A DNA stretch of 64,000 nucleotides, taken from contig CANCHK010000004.1 of assembly GCA_947377865.1 (NCBI GenBank), positions 1-64,000 on the forward strand, in the 5' to 3' direction. This DNA is from Opitutia bacterium. Its GTDB lineage: Bacteria; Verrucomicrobiota; Verrucomicrobiia; Opitutales; UBA953. Below are positions 26,101-41,100 of this stretch, in pieces (within the stretch, counting starts at the first letter, position 1; each line of letters opens with the position of its first letter). The translations under genes and the position numbers were made by a program. Below the pieces are notes generated by a model. The model saw only the letters and a list, made by a program, of their open reading frames with translations, searched no databases and was not told the DNA's origin.

Positions 26101-29100
26101 GAAATCGTTGGCGGCATCAATGGTCAACCTGCCTGCGAGGGATTTCGCGATCCCAGTGCTACCGGTAATCTTGCCAGCCCCCTGGATAAGATAGTCGTTT
26201 GCGGCGCTGACGGTGATCGACGACGGTGAGACAGTGCCCGGCAGGTTCACCGTGAAGCCCGTGGCCGTATCGTCAAAGGTGGCACCCAGACCGTCTTGGT
26301 TCTTCAGTCCGGTCACGCTGCCGGCCGACCAGTTAGCTGCGCCGGAAGTTCCCGTATTCCAGACTGTCCCGGATACGTTGCCCTTCCAGGTCAGGTTGCC
26401 AGTGGTAGCGACGTTGATGGCCCCAGTAGCATTGACCAGGTAGGCGTAATAAGTGTTCGCGCCAAAAGTGACCAATTCTGAACCCGAAGCTAAGGAGAGG
26501 CCACTAAAGCCGCTACCGCCGAGCGTGCCAGAATAGGTGATGAGGCTGTAGGTTCCACCCGTCAGTCCGGATATGCCGGCGAGCGTGATTTCGCCGCCGC
26601 TGGCGGCGAAACCGGACGACCCAACGGCGACCTTGTCGCTGGACGCGGTCGCTCCGAGCTGGAAGTTAAGCTTGGAGTCGGAGGAAAGGGTAAGTCCACC
26701 GAGGGTGATCGTGCCGGCCGTGTTTGTGCCGCCCGGGCTCAAGGTCGAACCGGTGCCGATCGTGACGGCGCCGTCAATTCGGCCCGCGCCGCCAAGAATC
26801 GTGGAGGAGCCGCTGACGATCACCGCGCCAGTACCCGTCGCCGAACCAGAAGCATTGGTGACATTAAGGATACCAGCGGTAACGTTCGTTCCGCCGGTGT
26901 AGGTGTTGCCCGTACCCGAAAGCTCGAGCACGCCGTTGCCGGACTTGGTCAGGGCGCCTGACTGCGAGCCGTCGACAATCGTGCCGCTGATGGCGAAGGT
27001 CTTGGCGCTATCGACGGTGATGACGGAGGCCGCGCTGCCGACGGTGAAGTTGCGGGTCGTGGTGATGTCGGCCGTGGCCTGCAGGGTGATGTCCTTGAGC
27101 GCGGCTGCACCGGTCTGGGCGCCAAGGGAAGTAGCGGTGTTGACCTTCACCGTGCCGCCGCCGGAAAGGACGGAGCCGCTGGCGTAGATGTTCGCTTGGG
27201 CCGAGTCGTCGAGGACGAGTGTGCCGGCAACGTCGGCGTTGAGCTTGCCAGAGCCGGTAATCTTGGTGCCCGAGACGTTGGCGATGCTCAAGGTCACGTC
27301 GGAGGGAACCGTGAGGGCGCTAGCGGCGTTACCAAAGACAAAGGCCTGTCCGGAATACGAAAGCGAGGCAGTGGGCTGGAGCGTCGCGTCGTTGATCGTG
27401 ATGCTGCCAGCGGTGGTGCCGAGGGACGTGACCTTGGCGACCTTGACGGTGCCGCGGCCGGAGAGGACGGCGCCGCCGGTGAAGTCGTTGGCCAGAGCGG
27501 TGTCGTCGAGGACGAGCGTGCCCGCGCCGGTGGCGTTAAGCGTGCCGGAGCCTGTGAGCTTACCGGTCAGCGTGAGCGTGTTGCCGCTGTCGACCGAGAG
27601 GACGGAGGCGGCGTTACCAACGGTAAGCAGGCGGGTGTCGTTGAAACTGCCCGAGACGCGCAAGGTCGCATCATTGAGGGTGATGTTGCCGGAACCGAGT
27701 CCGCTGAGACGGTAGACCTGCACGATGCCACCGCCGGAGAGGACGGAACCGCCGGAGAAGTTATTGTTCGAGGCGGAGTCGTCGAGGACGAGCGTGCCCG
27801 CACCGGTGGCGTTGAGCATGCCGGAGCCGGTGAGCTTGCCGGAAAGCGTGAGCGTGCGGGTGGCATCGACCAAGACCGTGCTATTCGCATTGCCCAAGGT
27901 GACGCCGCGCGTGTCGGCGAGGCTGGCCGTGGCCTGAAGGGTGGCGTTGCCGAGCGTCAGGGAGCCGGTCGAGGCGCCAAGGCTGTTGGCGTTGCTGATC
28001 TTCACCGTGCCTCCGGTGACGGAGACGCCGTCGGTGAAGCTGTTCGTACCGGAGAGCACGAGGACGCCGTTACCCGTCTTGGTCAGCAGGCCGGAACCAG
28101 AGATGTCTCCACTGACGGTGAGAAGCTGGGTCAGGTCGGCGACGTTCCAAGATTGGGCCGATCCTAGGACGACGTTGGCGCCAATCGTGTGTCCGGTGGA
28201 AGCGGCACCGGTGGCGACGCTGATGCCGCCGGAGCCGAGGGTGAGGACGCCGTCGCCGCTGCCGGCGTTAATGGTGACGTTGCCGGCGCCTGAAAGGAAA
28301 AGTCCGGTCAGCGAGTAAGGCTGGTCGAGCGTGGTGACCGCGGCGGAAGCTCCCGTGAAGTAAACGTCGATAACGCCAGGGGTCGCGCCGGCGTCTGAGC
28401 CGGCGGCGCTGCCGGTAGCCCAGTTGCTCGCGGCGCCATTGCTTGCCAGCGTCGCCCATGAATTCGTGCTACGCGCGCCCGTCCAGTAATAAGGACCAGC
28501 GGCGGCGGCCGAGGCGTTGAGCTTCAGCTGTCCGCTCGTCGAAGACGCATCCAGGGAGTAGCTGTAACCGCCGGTGAGCACGCCGAGCGTGAAGTTGCTG
28601 AGGGTGCCGTTGAGGGTTCCGGCGGTGGTGTCGATGAGCGTGTAGCTGGAGGCGGTCGCCGCCGACAATACGCGTGCGTTGATGATGCCGCCGGCGGTGC
28701 CGACGGTGAGCGTGCCGGTGGAGGGAAGGATGATGCTGTCCGAGGTGTTGCCGCTCAGATTGAAGCCGAGGCCACCCGCAGCGGCGGTGCCGCCGACCTT
28801 GAGGGTGGCGTTGGCCGCGAGGGTGAGCGAGTTGACGACGCCGTCAGCATAGAGGTCGAGGGAGCCGGTGGTACCGTTGGTGCCGACGTTGATGGTCGAA
28901 CTATAGGCAATCGACCTGGGATAGACGCTGAGCTTGCCGCCATCGACGCTGGTGGTGCCGAGGAAGCCGGTGTTGTCGCCGGTAAGGACGAGCGTGCCAT
29001 TGCCGGTCTTGGTCAGGCCGTTGGCGAAGGTCGAAGCGACGCCGCCCGCGTCGGCGATGACGGCGGAAACGGTGAGGTCCGCGCCGGTGGCTGCGGCGCT

Positions 29101-32100
29101 GGAGCCGACGGCGAACGTACGGCTAATCGAGACGGTGGCATCCGAGGCGCCGCCGAGGTCGAGGGTGCCCGTACCGCTGCCGGAGATCGTGGCGCCGCGG
29201 GGGTTGTTCGCGGCGGAATAGGTGACGTCGCCCGTGAGCGTGGCGGTGGCGGAAGCACCCAGGTCGAGGGTGCCTGCGGAGCGGGCGAGTCCGCCCAAGG
29301 TGAGGCTGCCCAAGCTCTGGTTCGCGCCCAGCAGGAGCGTGCCGTTGAGGATGGAAGTCGTACCGGTATAGGTGTTGGCGGAGGAAAGACTCCAGACGCC
29401 GCTGCCGGTCTTGACGAGGCTCAGTCCGGTCGAGGAAGCATCCGAAATGGCACCGATGGAATTAGGAGCGAGCAGCGTGCCACCGGTCCCCGCAAGGGTG
29501 AGCGTCTTCGCGCCGACTCCGGAGGCTTCGACCGCGCTGGAAAGGGTCAGGCCGGCGCTGCCGGAAGCCTCGATGACGGCGCCTCCGGTGGTTCCGGCCA
29601 GGTCGATGACGCGGTCGGAAATCTCGTTCGTCGATCCGGTCCAGCGCAGGGTGCCCGATGAGGTCAGGTTGCCGAGGGCGATGGTACCGGCGGCGGCGTC
29701 CGCCGCGGTGCCGAGGCCGCCGGCCGTGCCGACGGAGCCGATCTTGGATACGCTCAGCGTGCCGCTCTTGACGGTGGTCTTGCCGGCGAAGGTGTTAGCC
29801 TCGTTCGAAAGCGTGACGACACCCGTGCCGTCGACCACGAGGCCGCCCGCGCCGCTGATGACGCCGGAGACGGCAATGTCCCCTGCCCCGCCGAAAGTCA
29901 GCAGGTTGGCGGCGTTATTGATGGCTCCGGAAAGGATCAGGCTACCGGCGTCGGAGTTAATGCGGGCGGCGCCACCGAGCGTAATCGCACCAGAATAACT
30001 GTTGGCGCCGCTGATGCTGCGCAGGGCGCCACCGGAGGCGTCGCCCGCGCCGGAGAGCGTCAGCGCCTTGGCACCGACGGCGATGCCGCCGTTCAGGCGC
30101 AGCGTGCCGGCGTTGACGATGATGCCGCCCGCGGTCGTGCCGAGCGCCGAGGCGTGGCGCATCTCGACGTAGCCACCGTTGATGATTGTGATGCCAGTAA
30201 AGGCGTTGGCGTTGGAAATCGTGAGGCCGCGAGTACCGCTCTTGGTCAGATCTGTCGAACCACCGATTTGGCCGGCGCCTTGGATGACATAATCAATCAG
30301 CGAGTTGTTGAAAGTCAGGGCAGCCGGCGTCGCGTAAGTACCAAGGGGCAACTCCACCGTTGAATTCACGACGGGGATATCGTTCGCCCCAGACGGGTAG
30401 GTGTCCTGGAAGAGGACCTTGTCATTATTACGGAAGAACTGCGCCGGAGACCAGTTGGCGAACTGCTGCGAAGCATCCCAGGTCTTGCCGACGGAGCCGG
30501 ACCAGAAGCGGGCGTTGTCGACGATGAGCTTGACGACTTTGTTCGTCGCATCGTTCTGGAGCTTCACATAAAGGTTGTTGGCGCCGAGGACGCTCGAGGT
30601 AAGACCGAGGCTGGAGAGACTCGAACCGGCTAAGGTGGCGCCGTTGTAGTCGATCAGGTTATAAGATCCGACAGCCAAGCCAGAGGTCTCGCTGAGGGAC
30701 AGGTTGCCGCCGTTGAAGGTGAAAGTGCCGCCGGTGATTCGGAGCAGGTCCTTGGTCGTGCCGACCTGAAGGGCGATCAGCGAGCCGGCGGACATCGTCA
30801 GTCCGCCATTGAGCACCAAGGTGGCCGTATCGGTCGCGGCGGTTGCGCCGAGAGACAATGTGCCACCGGAGCCGAGGGACACCAACCCCGTCAAATCCTG
30901 GGCGGTGATGACCGTGCCGGAGGACGCACCGCCGACGACCAAAGCCGAGCTGGCCAAAGCCGAGGATAAGATCAGGGTGCTGCCACCTAATACGGTCGTA
31001 GTTCCAGTAAGGGTGTTCGAGCCGCTCAAGATCAGCGTGCCACCGCCCTGCAGCGTGAAGCTGAGCTTGTTCTGGTTCGCGCCGGCGCCACCGAGCGCGC
31101 CGGAATAGGTCGCCGCGCCTGACTGATTGAGGATCAGCGAAGAATTTCCATCGGCGTTGCCGCCTACCACGGCGTTCGAGCTGCCGCTGCCGCTCGTTGT
31201 CAATCCGGCGACGGTCTGGGAGACCGCGGCGGCGCCATCCCCGAGTTGGAGCACACCACTGTTAGCGCTATTACCGAGGGTGAGTTGCGTGGAAGAAGGC
31301 AGTCGGTTAGAGCCTCCAGAGAGGATGAGCTTGCCGTTCTGAACCGCAGTGCTGCCGCCAAAGACATTGGCACCAGATAGGGTCTGCGTGTTACTGCCCG
31401 TCTTGACCAAGTCGATGGCGCCGACGTAAGCCACCGTGACCGCTCCAGGCGCCACGCTATAGCCGTCACGGATGACGCCGCTGAAGGAAGCGTCCAGCCC
31501 GTCGGTGTTGCCGATTGTAAGCGTCTTCGTGCCCCGGACGGCCGTTGCGACCGCCCAAGCGCCGTCAGCGTAGGCCAACGTGGGATTGTTCGTGACGAAG
31601 CCACCCGTGGTCGAGACAAGGCCGTTGATGGCCTGGCTGAAGCCGCCCATGTCGAGCGTACCCGGGGCGAGAAGAAGCCCGGAGCCTCCGACGGCCACGC
31701 CGTACTGGTTGCCCTGGATACTGACGAGGGACTTGCCCGTGCCAGAAGGCAAGGCGTTGGCGATGCCGAGTTTCAGGGTGCCAGCGGTAATCGTGGTTGC
31801 TCCCGAATAAGTGTTATTCCCGGCGAGAATCTGCGTGCCCGAACCAACCTTGGTCAAGGAGATGGCGCTGGTGCCGTCAGAGATGACGCCGGAGAAGCTG
31901 TTAAGGCCCGCGGCATTAACGCCCGCGGCGGCGGCGCCGAGAGTGTAGGCGGAAAGACCGGCGCTATTGTTACCTCCCACGGAAAGGGTCGAAGCTGAGG
32001 CTGCGCTATTGGTGACCGAGCCACCGCCGGCGAGACCGTCGATGGTCTCGGTGCTGCCAAAGAGATCGAGGACGCCGTTGACCGTGCCCGCATTAACGAC

Positions 32101-35100
32101 GACGGAGCTCGCATCGGAGATCTGATTGCCACCCGTGCCTGAAATCTTGACCGTGGCGGCGTCACCCGAAGCGACGGCGGAGATGATGAGAGCAGCTCCA
32201 CAAGAAAGGTCGACAGCCGAAATCGCCGCGGTCGTCGTCTTGTTGAGCAACAACGTGCCAGCGGAGACGCGGATGCTGAGATAGGCGTTGTTGGCGTTGG
32301 TGGCTAGGTCCTTGAGTTCGAGGACACCGCTGCCGGTCTTGGTCAGCAGGCCGGCGTTAAGGGTGATGTTATGCGCATTAGCCGTGGCCACGCCCACCAG
32401 GGTGGTGTTGAGCGTCAAGGTGTTAGCGACGACCTCGATCGTGCTAGGCGCATTGACCGTGAAACCATGGTCGGTGGCCGAGTTGACCGAAAGATTTGCC
32501 TGGAAGGTGCCACCGTTGAGGATGATATCGCCCGAAGACGCGGTCTTCTGGCCGAGCGGACCGGCGACGGACGAAGCGTTGACGGAATCCACCCTAAGGA
32601 CGCCGCTGTTAACGATCAGCGAGCCGGCCGTCCAGGTGTTTGCCCCAGCCAAAAGCACGGTGCCGCTACCGGACACGGAGACGGCTCCCAAGGTTCCCGA
32701 ACCGGCTGCGGTGTTATTCGTGATGGCAGAATTAACCGTCAGAAGATTGGCCGAATTATTGATGAAGATCAGGTCGCCCGCGGAGTTAGCGGTTGCGCTT
32801 CCTGCCGTGATCGAGCCGGCGCTTCCCGAGACACCGATCGTGACCGCCCCGCTGGTGGAGGCCATCAGGATGCCGCCCGCCTCGGTAACACCAGTCGTGG
32901 CGGAACCAGCGCCGAGGCGAAGCGTTCCTGCAGTCGACCCGTTGCGGATATCGACCGTTCGAGCGTTTGTATCGCTGAATTTGAGGGTGTTGGCGTTGAT
33001 GACACCCGTTGATGCCAAGCTAATGTTGTTAGTCGTGTTGGCATTGACGACGTAGTTGCTAGCTGAACTGTCCGTGATCGTCGGAGCAGACGAACTGGCG
33101 CCCGTTAGGGCTGAATAAGCCGTGAATTGACCGATGTTGGTGCCATCCGCCTTTGCCCAGTCGTCCCCGTTCCAGGTGGTGGCGCCATTGACCAAGCCGG
33201 CGTAACCAGCTGTCACGTAGTTGACGGAACCCGTCGGCACGGAGAAATTAAGCCTGCTGCCGGCGGTGCGGGTGATGGCGCCCAATGTCAGCGCCATGTT
33301 GTCAGTCAGGTTGATGACGTTGGCCCTGGCGTTGACCGTCACGGCTCCAAAGGTCTGGCCATAGGTGCCGGTAATCTGCAGGGTGCCTCCATTGCCGTAG
33401 TTGCTGCTGCTAACGCCCAACACAAGGGGGGCAGAGGCGACCCAGACGGTTCCGCCCGCGTTCGCCGCATCGAGCGTCAGCTTACCGGCGTAGACCGTCA
33501 GCGCGGCTGCCGTCGTCGTGGCGTTCAGCGACTGAGCCTTCAGCGTGAGGGTGCCCAGACCAGTCTTGATCAGACGGCTGTTGGCAAAGTTCGTTCCCGT
33601 GATGACGCCCGAGAGCGTCAGCTCCGAGCCGTCCGGCGTATTGAAATTCGCGTCAATGACGACGGCGGCGGTCGAAGATCCGCTCGTGATCGAGACCGGA
33701 CGGGTCCCTAGGTTCACCGAAGCCACCCCCGGCTGAATCTGGACCGTCTCGCTGGCTGCGCTCGTCCCGGAACCCAGGGTGAGAGGACCACCGACCGAAC
33801 CGAAGGAGGCGTTGGAATCGATCACATAGGTGCCATTGACCTGAATAGTGGCGCCGCCGGTGAACGTCTTGGCCACGCCACCGTTGGCGGACGTCGTCAA
33901 CATGGAGAGATAGCCACCAGTACTTTGGGCGTAGCTGAGGGCCTGGACATTCGTGAAATCGCCGAAGAAGAGGCCGCGCGACCGTCCCGTCATCGTGATG
34001 GACGCACGACCACCGAAATCGAAGGTTCCAAGATAGGAAAGCGTGTTCTGCAACGCATTGGCGAGGAGGCTGCCGGTGCCGGCGTCAGCCGAGAATTCAA
34101 TGCCGCCGCTAGCGGTGCCGGCATTGATATTGTTTACGAAAGCGTGGTCTCCGTTGACCGCGCCGAAGTGCGTGGTCTGAGTTCCGGCCAGGGTGATGTC
34201 TCCGGTGCCGAAGGCGGCGTCGCTACCCACGCCGATGCGCACGGAGGAAATGGCGTTGCCGTTGATGGCCGTTCCCCCCGAGAAGTTGTTCGTCGCGGTG
34301 ATCGAGGTGATTCCGAAAGTGAAGTCCGCCGAATTCGCGCCCGTAAGGACGTTCTTACCGGAAAGAACCAAGGTATTGGCGCCGGAAATGGTACCTCCGG
34401 AGGACGCCAACTGTCCGCCGAAACGGTAGGTGGCCAAGTAAGGAGTGATCGTGCCGCTGAAGTTGACGGCCTTGACCGCGGTCGGAGCGCTGCCGCTCGC
34501 GGTGGACACAAAGTTGAAGCCTGCCAACCTCATGTTGGGGAAAGCAGTGAAGTCGAGAGCGGCGGTGCTATCCGCACCGAGCAGGAAGGCCGACGTGGCA
34601 GTGGAAGCGTTGGTGATCCGGCCGCTGAAAGTGGACGTCGGATTGGTATCGCCGATGACGCCGATGGAGGAGTTCGTGACCGAATTCGTCGAAAGGGTGA
34701 TATTGGAACCCGAACCGATCAGCGCTCCCGCGCTCGCGAATACAAGGCCACCTGTCGTGAGGCTGACAGTGGCTCCCGCCGTGTTCGTGGAGTTCGAGTC
34801 ATTGGAGATCACCAAGGTGCCTGTTCCGATCTTCGAGATGCCGCCGCTCGTTCCGGCGCTCAGGAGTCCGCTGAGCTCGGCCTGATAGGCCGGCCCCGCC
34901 GATTCAACGGTATCGACCCCGATGGTCCGCGCTGCCGTCCCGAGCTGGATAGCGTTCTTGAATTCAATCGCCCCACTCAATGCGACGGAGTTACTACTGC
35001 CTGCAGCCGTGCCGAACTGGAGAGTGGAGTTGGTCGGAACGAATCCTCCTGACCCCCAGGTGAGCTGAGCAGCTGAACCACCGAGATTGACCGCCCTGGT

Positions 35101-38100
35101 GGCGATGACCGCCGCATTACTCCCTCCGAGGCCGTTGCTGAATCCGCCGTTGCCTTCCCAGTGCACTTGACCCTGACCGTATCCCAGGGATCTGGTAAAG
35201 TCACCGGAGATCGTACCTAGGCTGAGAATCGCGCGAGTGGTACCGCCGGAAGTCGCCCCGAAGATGATGTTGCCGGTCGTTGCCGTCGAAGTGAAACCGC
35301 TTGAACCGTAGATCGCGTTGGCTACGTTGTTGACGTCCAAGACGCCCTGCGTGATGCGGGTATAACCTGTGTAGGTGCTAACCGAAGCCATGCGGACGAT
35401 ACGTGTGGCGCCTCCTTCGTAGATCACCACGCTGGTCACGCCACCCGTCGGGTCGCCCAGAATAGGCGAGAACTGGACGACGCGCGAGTCGGTGCCGCCC
35501 GTGAAGGTCAGGGTACGCGAACCGACGCCACTCATCGTGGCGGCCGTGGTCTGGAAATAAGTGTGCGTGCCGGTCGCGCCGTAAGTGTATAAAGTGCCTC
35601 CGGCGGGCCCGAGAGTCAGAAGAGATGTGGTGGCGATGCTGCCCCCGATCTGCCAATTGAGGGTGCCGCCATTCAATACGTAGCCGGTCGGCGAGCTGGC
35701 CTGAGCGGTGGTGCTGACGTCATAGGTGGCGTTATTGATGGTGACCACCCCGGTGAAGGTGTTCGTGGAGCCGGTCGGCACGCGAAGCTGGACGAGTCCG
35801 GTCCCGTTGACGGTGATGTTCGTCTTGGTGCCGCCGTTATCTGCGATGATACTGGTGATCGACAGCGCATTGGCGGTGGAGTCAAAGTGATTGATGATCA
35901 GCTCGGCGCCGGCCCCCGGTATCAGGGTGCCGCCGGCGATGGTTGACGTATTGGTGCCGACCGTGGAGGTCACCAAGATGCCGCCGGTGTTGATGGTGTT
36001 GACTCCCGTCGCCAGGGTGAGGGTGTTAGCACCGGCGGTATTGAAGCGCAGGCTGTTGAAGGTGACCACGCCGCCCAAGGTGAGCGTGCTGGTGACATCG
36101 ACGTTCGAAGTCGTGAGATAGTTGGCGGCCGTGGTGCCGGCGCTGGTCGTGGTCAGATACGTTCCTAGCCCCGTGATGGCTCCCGACGTGGTGCCATTGC
36201 CCGCGCTCACCGCCCAGGTCGTGGGAGTAGTCGCGCCCTGTACCGCCCAGCCACCCAGGATACTGGTTCCCGTGTTGGCCGTGGTGGTGTTGACTGTTCC
36301 GGTCGGCGAGGTTCCGGCGTTGACCGCCAGTCCTGTGCCAGAAGCACGCGTAATCGCCCCGAGATTAAGGGTCGCCGCCGGAGTGGTGCCTGAGACGGTG
36401 ACCGTCGCGCCACCAGCCAAGGTCGTGCCGGTGAAATTCTGGATGTTTCCGGCCGTCGAGCCGACGAGACCAAGGGTACCGGAGCCGATGGTGAGGGCCG
36501 AGACCGGCAAGATGTTGGCATTGATGTCCGCCGAAGCCGTGCTGAAGCCAAGGGCGAGCGTTCCTTGATTGATCGTGGTACCTCCCGTATAGAGCTGCTG
36601 CCCGGAAATGGTAAGCGTGCCGAGGCCGGTCTTGACCATAGTGACGGCGCCGCCGCCGGTGTTCTGGATCACGCCGGAGAAGGCGTTGGCGACGGTACTG
36701 AGGGTGTTATAGCCGACCGTGAAATTAATCGCAGTAGCCGTGGTGTTATTGACGGTACCGGAGCCAATGAGACCGTAAATCGTCTGGGTCTTTCCGTTAA
36801 GGTCGAGGGTGGCCCCGCCGGAGATGCTGAGGATGCCGGGCTGGAGGACGCCGGGGATGGCGTTGTTCTGGCCGAGCTTAAGGGTGGCCGTACCTGAGAT
36901 ATTGGTACCGCCAGTATAAGCGTTCTTCGTGGAGTTGAGGAGCGTGGTCCCCGTACCGAAGATGCTGAGCAGGTCGCCGTAAGCCGCTGCGGCGAGATAG
37001 CTGGTGGCGGTGACGTTATTAACGACGGTCGCGGTCAGGGTGGCCGTGGAGGAGCTGTAGTTGAAGACATTGAGCTCGCCGTTAGCCGCGGCGAACTGCG
37101 TGCCAGTAAGCGTGCCCGTGCCATCTAAAGTCACCGCGCCGGCACCGCTACCAATAAGCAGGCCGCCGGCGGCGAGGGTGTTCGCGCCGGTGAGGGTAAG
37201 GGTCGGGGTGCCCGTATTGAAGCGCAGGGTATTAAGCGAGGTCCCAGCCCATGCGCCCGTGGTGGTGACGTTGATATTGCTGGCCGAGGTCGTAAACGCG
37301 TCGTCCACGTAGCTGGCGGCGGAGGCCGTGGTGCCGGAAAGATTGGCCCAGTCGGCGCCGCCCAACGTAACATAAGCGGCCGAGGTCGTAGCCGAAGCGA
37401 TGATGCCGTTGGCGGCGACGAGGCCGCTGGTCAAGGTCACCGTGGGGGCGCCGCTGGTGACGATATTGACGGCCGAACTGGCGCCGCGGGTGATCGCACC
37501 CGTGACTACCGTCAGGCCGTTCGCACCCGCCGTAGCGGATAACGTGCTCTGCGTGTTCGCCGCGAGCGACATGGAGGCGAAGGTCTGCGTCGTGGCCGCC
37601 GTGGCGCCGGTGATGGCGAGCGTGCCGCCCGCCAAGGTAAGGGCGCTGGCTGAGCTGATGACGCCGGATGTGGCGGAATTGACCGACGCGTCCAGGGTCA
37701 GCGTGCCGGCATTGACGGTCGTAGAGCCGGTGAAGGTGTTGACGTTGGTCAGCACCCACTGGCCGACGCCCGACTTGGCGAGGCTGGTCTTGCCGGTCGA
37801 AGCGTTCTGGTCCTCCAGCAGAAGTGCGAAGCGATTGATTCCCGTATTCGAACCCGTGAGGGTGAGCGTACGCACGCCCGCCGTGTCGAACAGGTAGGTG
37901 TTCGCGCCAGAGTAGGTGAAACTGAGCGTGCCGCTGCCCGTGCCCGAAGCGTTGATGGAGACCGACGTACTCTGGGCGATACGGATCTGACGATTGGTGC
38001 TCTGCGCGGTCGAACCGGAATAGACCAGCATGCCTCCGGCGGTGCCGGATCCAAGATGGAGGCCGATACCGCTGCCGCTTGCCGTCTCCTGCATGGCGCT

Positions 38101-41100
38101 ACGGGCACCGATGGAGCTGGCCACGCCGTAATCGGATAAACTGGCTACGCTGACCGCGCCAACCACGTCGAGGACACCGGTGAAAGTGCTGCCGGTTCCG
38201 CCGAGGGTCAGCATGCCGGAACCGAGCTTGGCGATACCGGTCGAGAAGCCGGCCTCCGAGATGTTTCCGCCCAAGGTCAGCGGAGAGCCACTGACGGTGA
38301 TCGTAGGAACCGTTCCGGTGGAGGTGAGACCCATGGTGACGGCCCCCGTGCCGAGATTCAGCGCCTGGGTGCCGGCGAAGGTAAAGTTGCCTAAGACCAG
38401 GACAGGGTTGTTCCCCGCGTTCGTGACCGTGGCGGAACTGGAGTTATTGAGAGTTCCGCCGTTGATCGTAAAGGTGCCGGCAGAAGAGCCGAGGGCGTTG
38501 GCGCTGTTAAGGTTAAGGATACCGGCCGAGAGGGTCACGCCGCCGGTCAGGGCGGTATTGCTGCCCGAGAGGGTCAGTTGACCGGCGCCGGCCTTGGTGA
38601 GGGTGCCGCTACCCGTGATGGCCCCGGCCAGGGTAAGGCTGTTTGCCGCCGCACTGGAGGTGATGGTGCGGCTGCCGGTCATCGTGATGGCGCCAGTACC
38701 GAGACTGAGGTTGCCCGTACCCGTGAAGGTGAAGTCGCCGAGGATGCTGACGGGGTTGGCGTTGGCGTTGACGATACCGGCGGCCAAGGTGTCGAGCGTC
38801 GTGCCGGCGAAGATGCTGAACGTGCTGGCAGCGGCGCCGAGGGCGGTCGTGCCCTGGATGTTCAGGGTGCCTTGATTGAGGTTAAGGCCTCCGGTGAAGG
38901 TATTAAGCCCGCTAAGGATGAGCGCACCAGGGCCGAACTTGGTGATGCCGGCGCTGCCCGTGATGATGCTGGCGATGGTGGCGTTGCCGGTCGCGGGAGT
39001 GGTACTTGCGGTGAAGATGACGCCTTCCGCCGCGCCGAAGGCCAACGTGCCGCCCGTGATGGTCGCGGAGGTGGCCGTCGAATTCATGATCAGGCCGGCC
39101 TGGCCGCTGCCGCTGCCGACGGTCGTCGTGCCGGAATTAGTCAAGGTGAAGGCGCCGACCCTCAGGGCATACGGGTTACTGGTGTCGTTGAGCGAAATCG
39201 AGCTGGTGACGTCAGAAATCGTGTTGGCCGCAATCGTGGTCCCAGTGGCCGCGACCGTATAGCTCGAGGTAGCCGTAGCCGCATCCTCGAAGCCTGCGCC
39301 GGCCGTGGCGCTGTAGCGCACGAAGGTACCGATGTTACTCACCTGAGCGACGACCGAAGGATTATAGATGCCGTTGACGTTGGCGGCGCTGGTCAATCCA
39401 TTGACCACGAAGTTTTCGTAGCTGGTGCCCGCGGAGCCAAGGTTGGCGAGGGCGGTGGGCTGCAGGACCAGGGTGCCGCGGCCTCCGCGCACCAAAGCCG
39501 AACTGACGGCCGACGTGCTTCCGACGGTGTAGCTGAGGGTGTTGCCAGCAGTGAGGGTGCGGGTCAGCGTCAGGCTGCCGCCGGGCCCGGTGGAGCTGCC
39601 GTAGGTGAAGGTGCTGGCGGGCAGATGATTCGCTCCGACCATGGCGTAACTGGCGGCGGTGGCTGGCGCCAACACCAGGGTGCCGGCGTTGAGGACGATG
39701 CTACCCGCGCCGAAAGGCGTGGTGAGGGTCGTGGAGTCCGTGCTCGTGAAGGAGCCCGCGCCTTCCTTGGTCAGGGTGAAGACGTTACTGGTGATCGGCG
39801 TGATGGTCTTCAGGGAGCCGCCCGTAAAAGTTCCAATCGTAGAGTCGGATTGCAGGATGATGCCGTTGGTCACCGTCATGGTGCCGCCGGTCGTCGCCGC
39901 ACTCGTAGTGAAAGCGCCGGCGCTGCCGATACCCGAACCATTCAAGAGCAGCGTGCCTAGGGTTTCCGCGCCGGTCTGCTGCCAATCCAGGACGCCGCCC
40001 GCATTGACGGTGATGATGGCAGCGTCCGCAATGGCGGTCGTACCCGCTCCCGTGAGCCTGAAGGTGGCGCCGGAGTTGGCGGTGATGCTCGTGGTGGCGA
40101 GGCCGATCGACGAAGTGACGACGCCCCCGTTGACCACGAGCGCGCCGGTGCCCGTATTGGCTGTGGTGATAATCGACCAAGTGCCAGCGCCGTTCTTGGT
40201 GACGGGACCGGTGAAAACGTTGGCGGCCGAAGTCGTGAAGATGGCGCCATTGGCCACGTTCAAGGTCGAGGCGGTGGCGAAAGTGATTGCGCCGGCCCAA
40301 GAAGCAGAGGCGTCCAAGACGAGGGCACCGTTGCCGCCGACGCCAGTGCCGTTAAGAGATAGCGTCTCGGCACCATAAGTACCTCCCACGCTGAGTTGCA
40401 AGGCGGCACCGGTGCGCACGGTCGTACCAGCGGCCGTCGTGCCGGCACCTGATACGTTGCGCAACTGCAGGATGCCGCCATCGACATACGTGATGCCGGT
40501 ATGGGTGTTAGCGGATAAGAGGATGACCGTGCCGGCACCGGACTTAGTCAGCGCATTGGCACCGTTGGCGAGGATAGGCGTCGCGATGAGCAGCGAATCG
40601 TTGGCACCGTCGGCACGCAGCACCATTTCTACGCCGGAACCAGGCGTGATACCCGTGCCGCCGGAGATGATGGCGCCGCCAGCCTGGTTACCGCTCTTGA
40701 GTATGCCGTTGACGGTGAGGGTCTGGGCGGCAGCGAGGGTGACGTTCTTGTTGCCGACGATGCTCAGGGTGTTGAGCGAGGCGGTCGTCTGGGCCGTGAT
40801 GGCATCCGTGATCTGGCCGTCGTAAAGCGCGTTATTGAAGCCGAGCGTCGCACCGCCGGCGACGGCCGACTGCGCATTGGAGTCGGTACCGTAGACGACG
40901 GCCTGGAAGGTGCCATTGGCGGCGCTGTAACGGGCATAATTGCTGCCAGCGAAGAAGTAACCTTGGTTGTTCGATCCGGAAGCGGCCAGCGGGGCGTTGG
41001 TGGTGCTGGTCAGGACGATCTTGTTCGTCGGGCTGATGAAATTAGCCGTGGCACCGGCTCCGCGCACAGCTAAAGAGGCGAAAGTGAGCGAGCTCGTTCC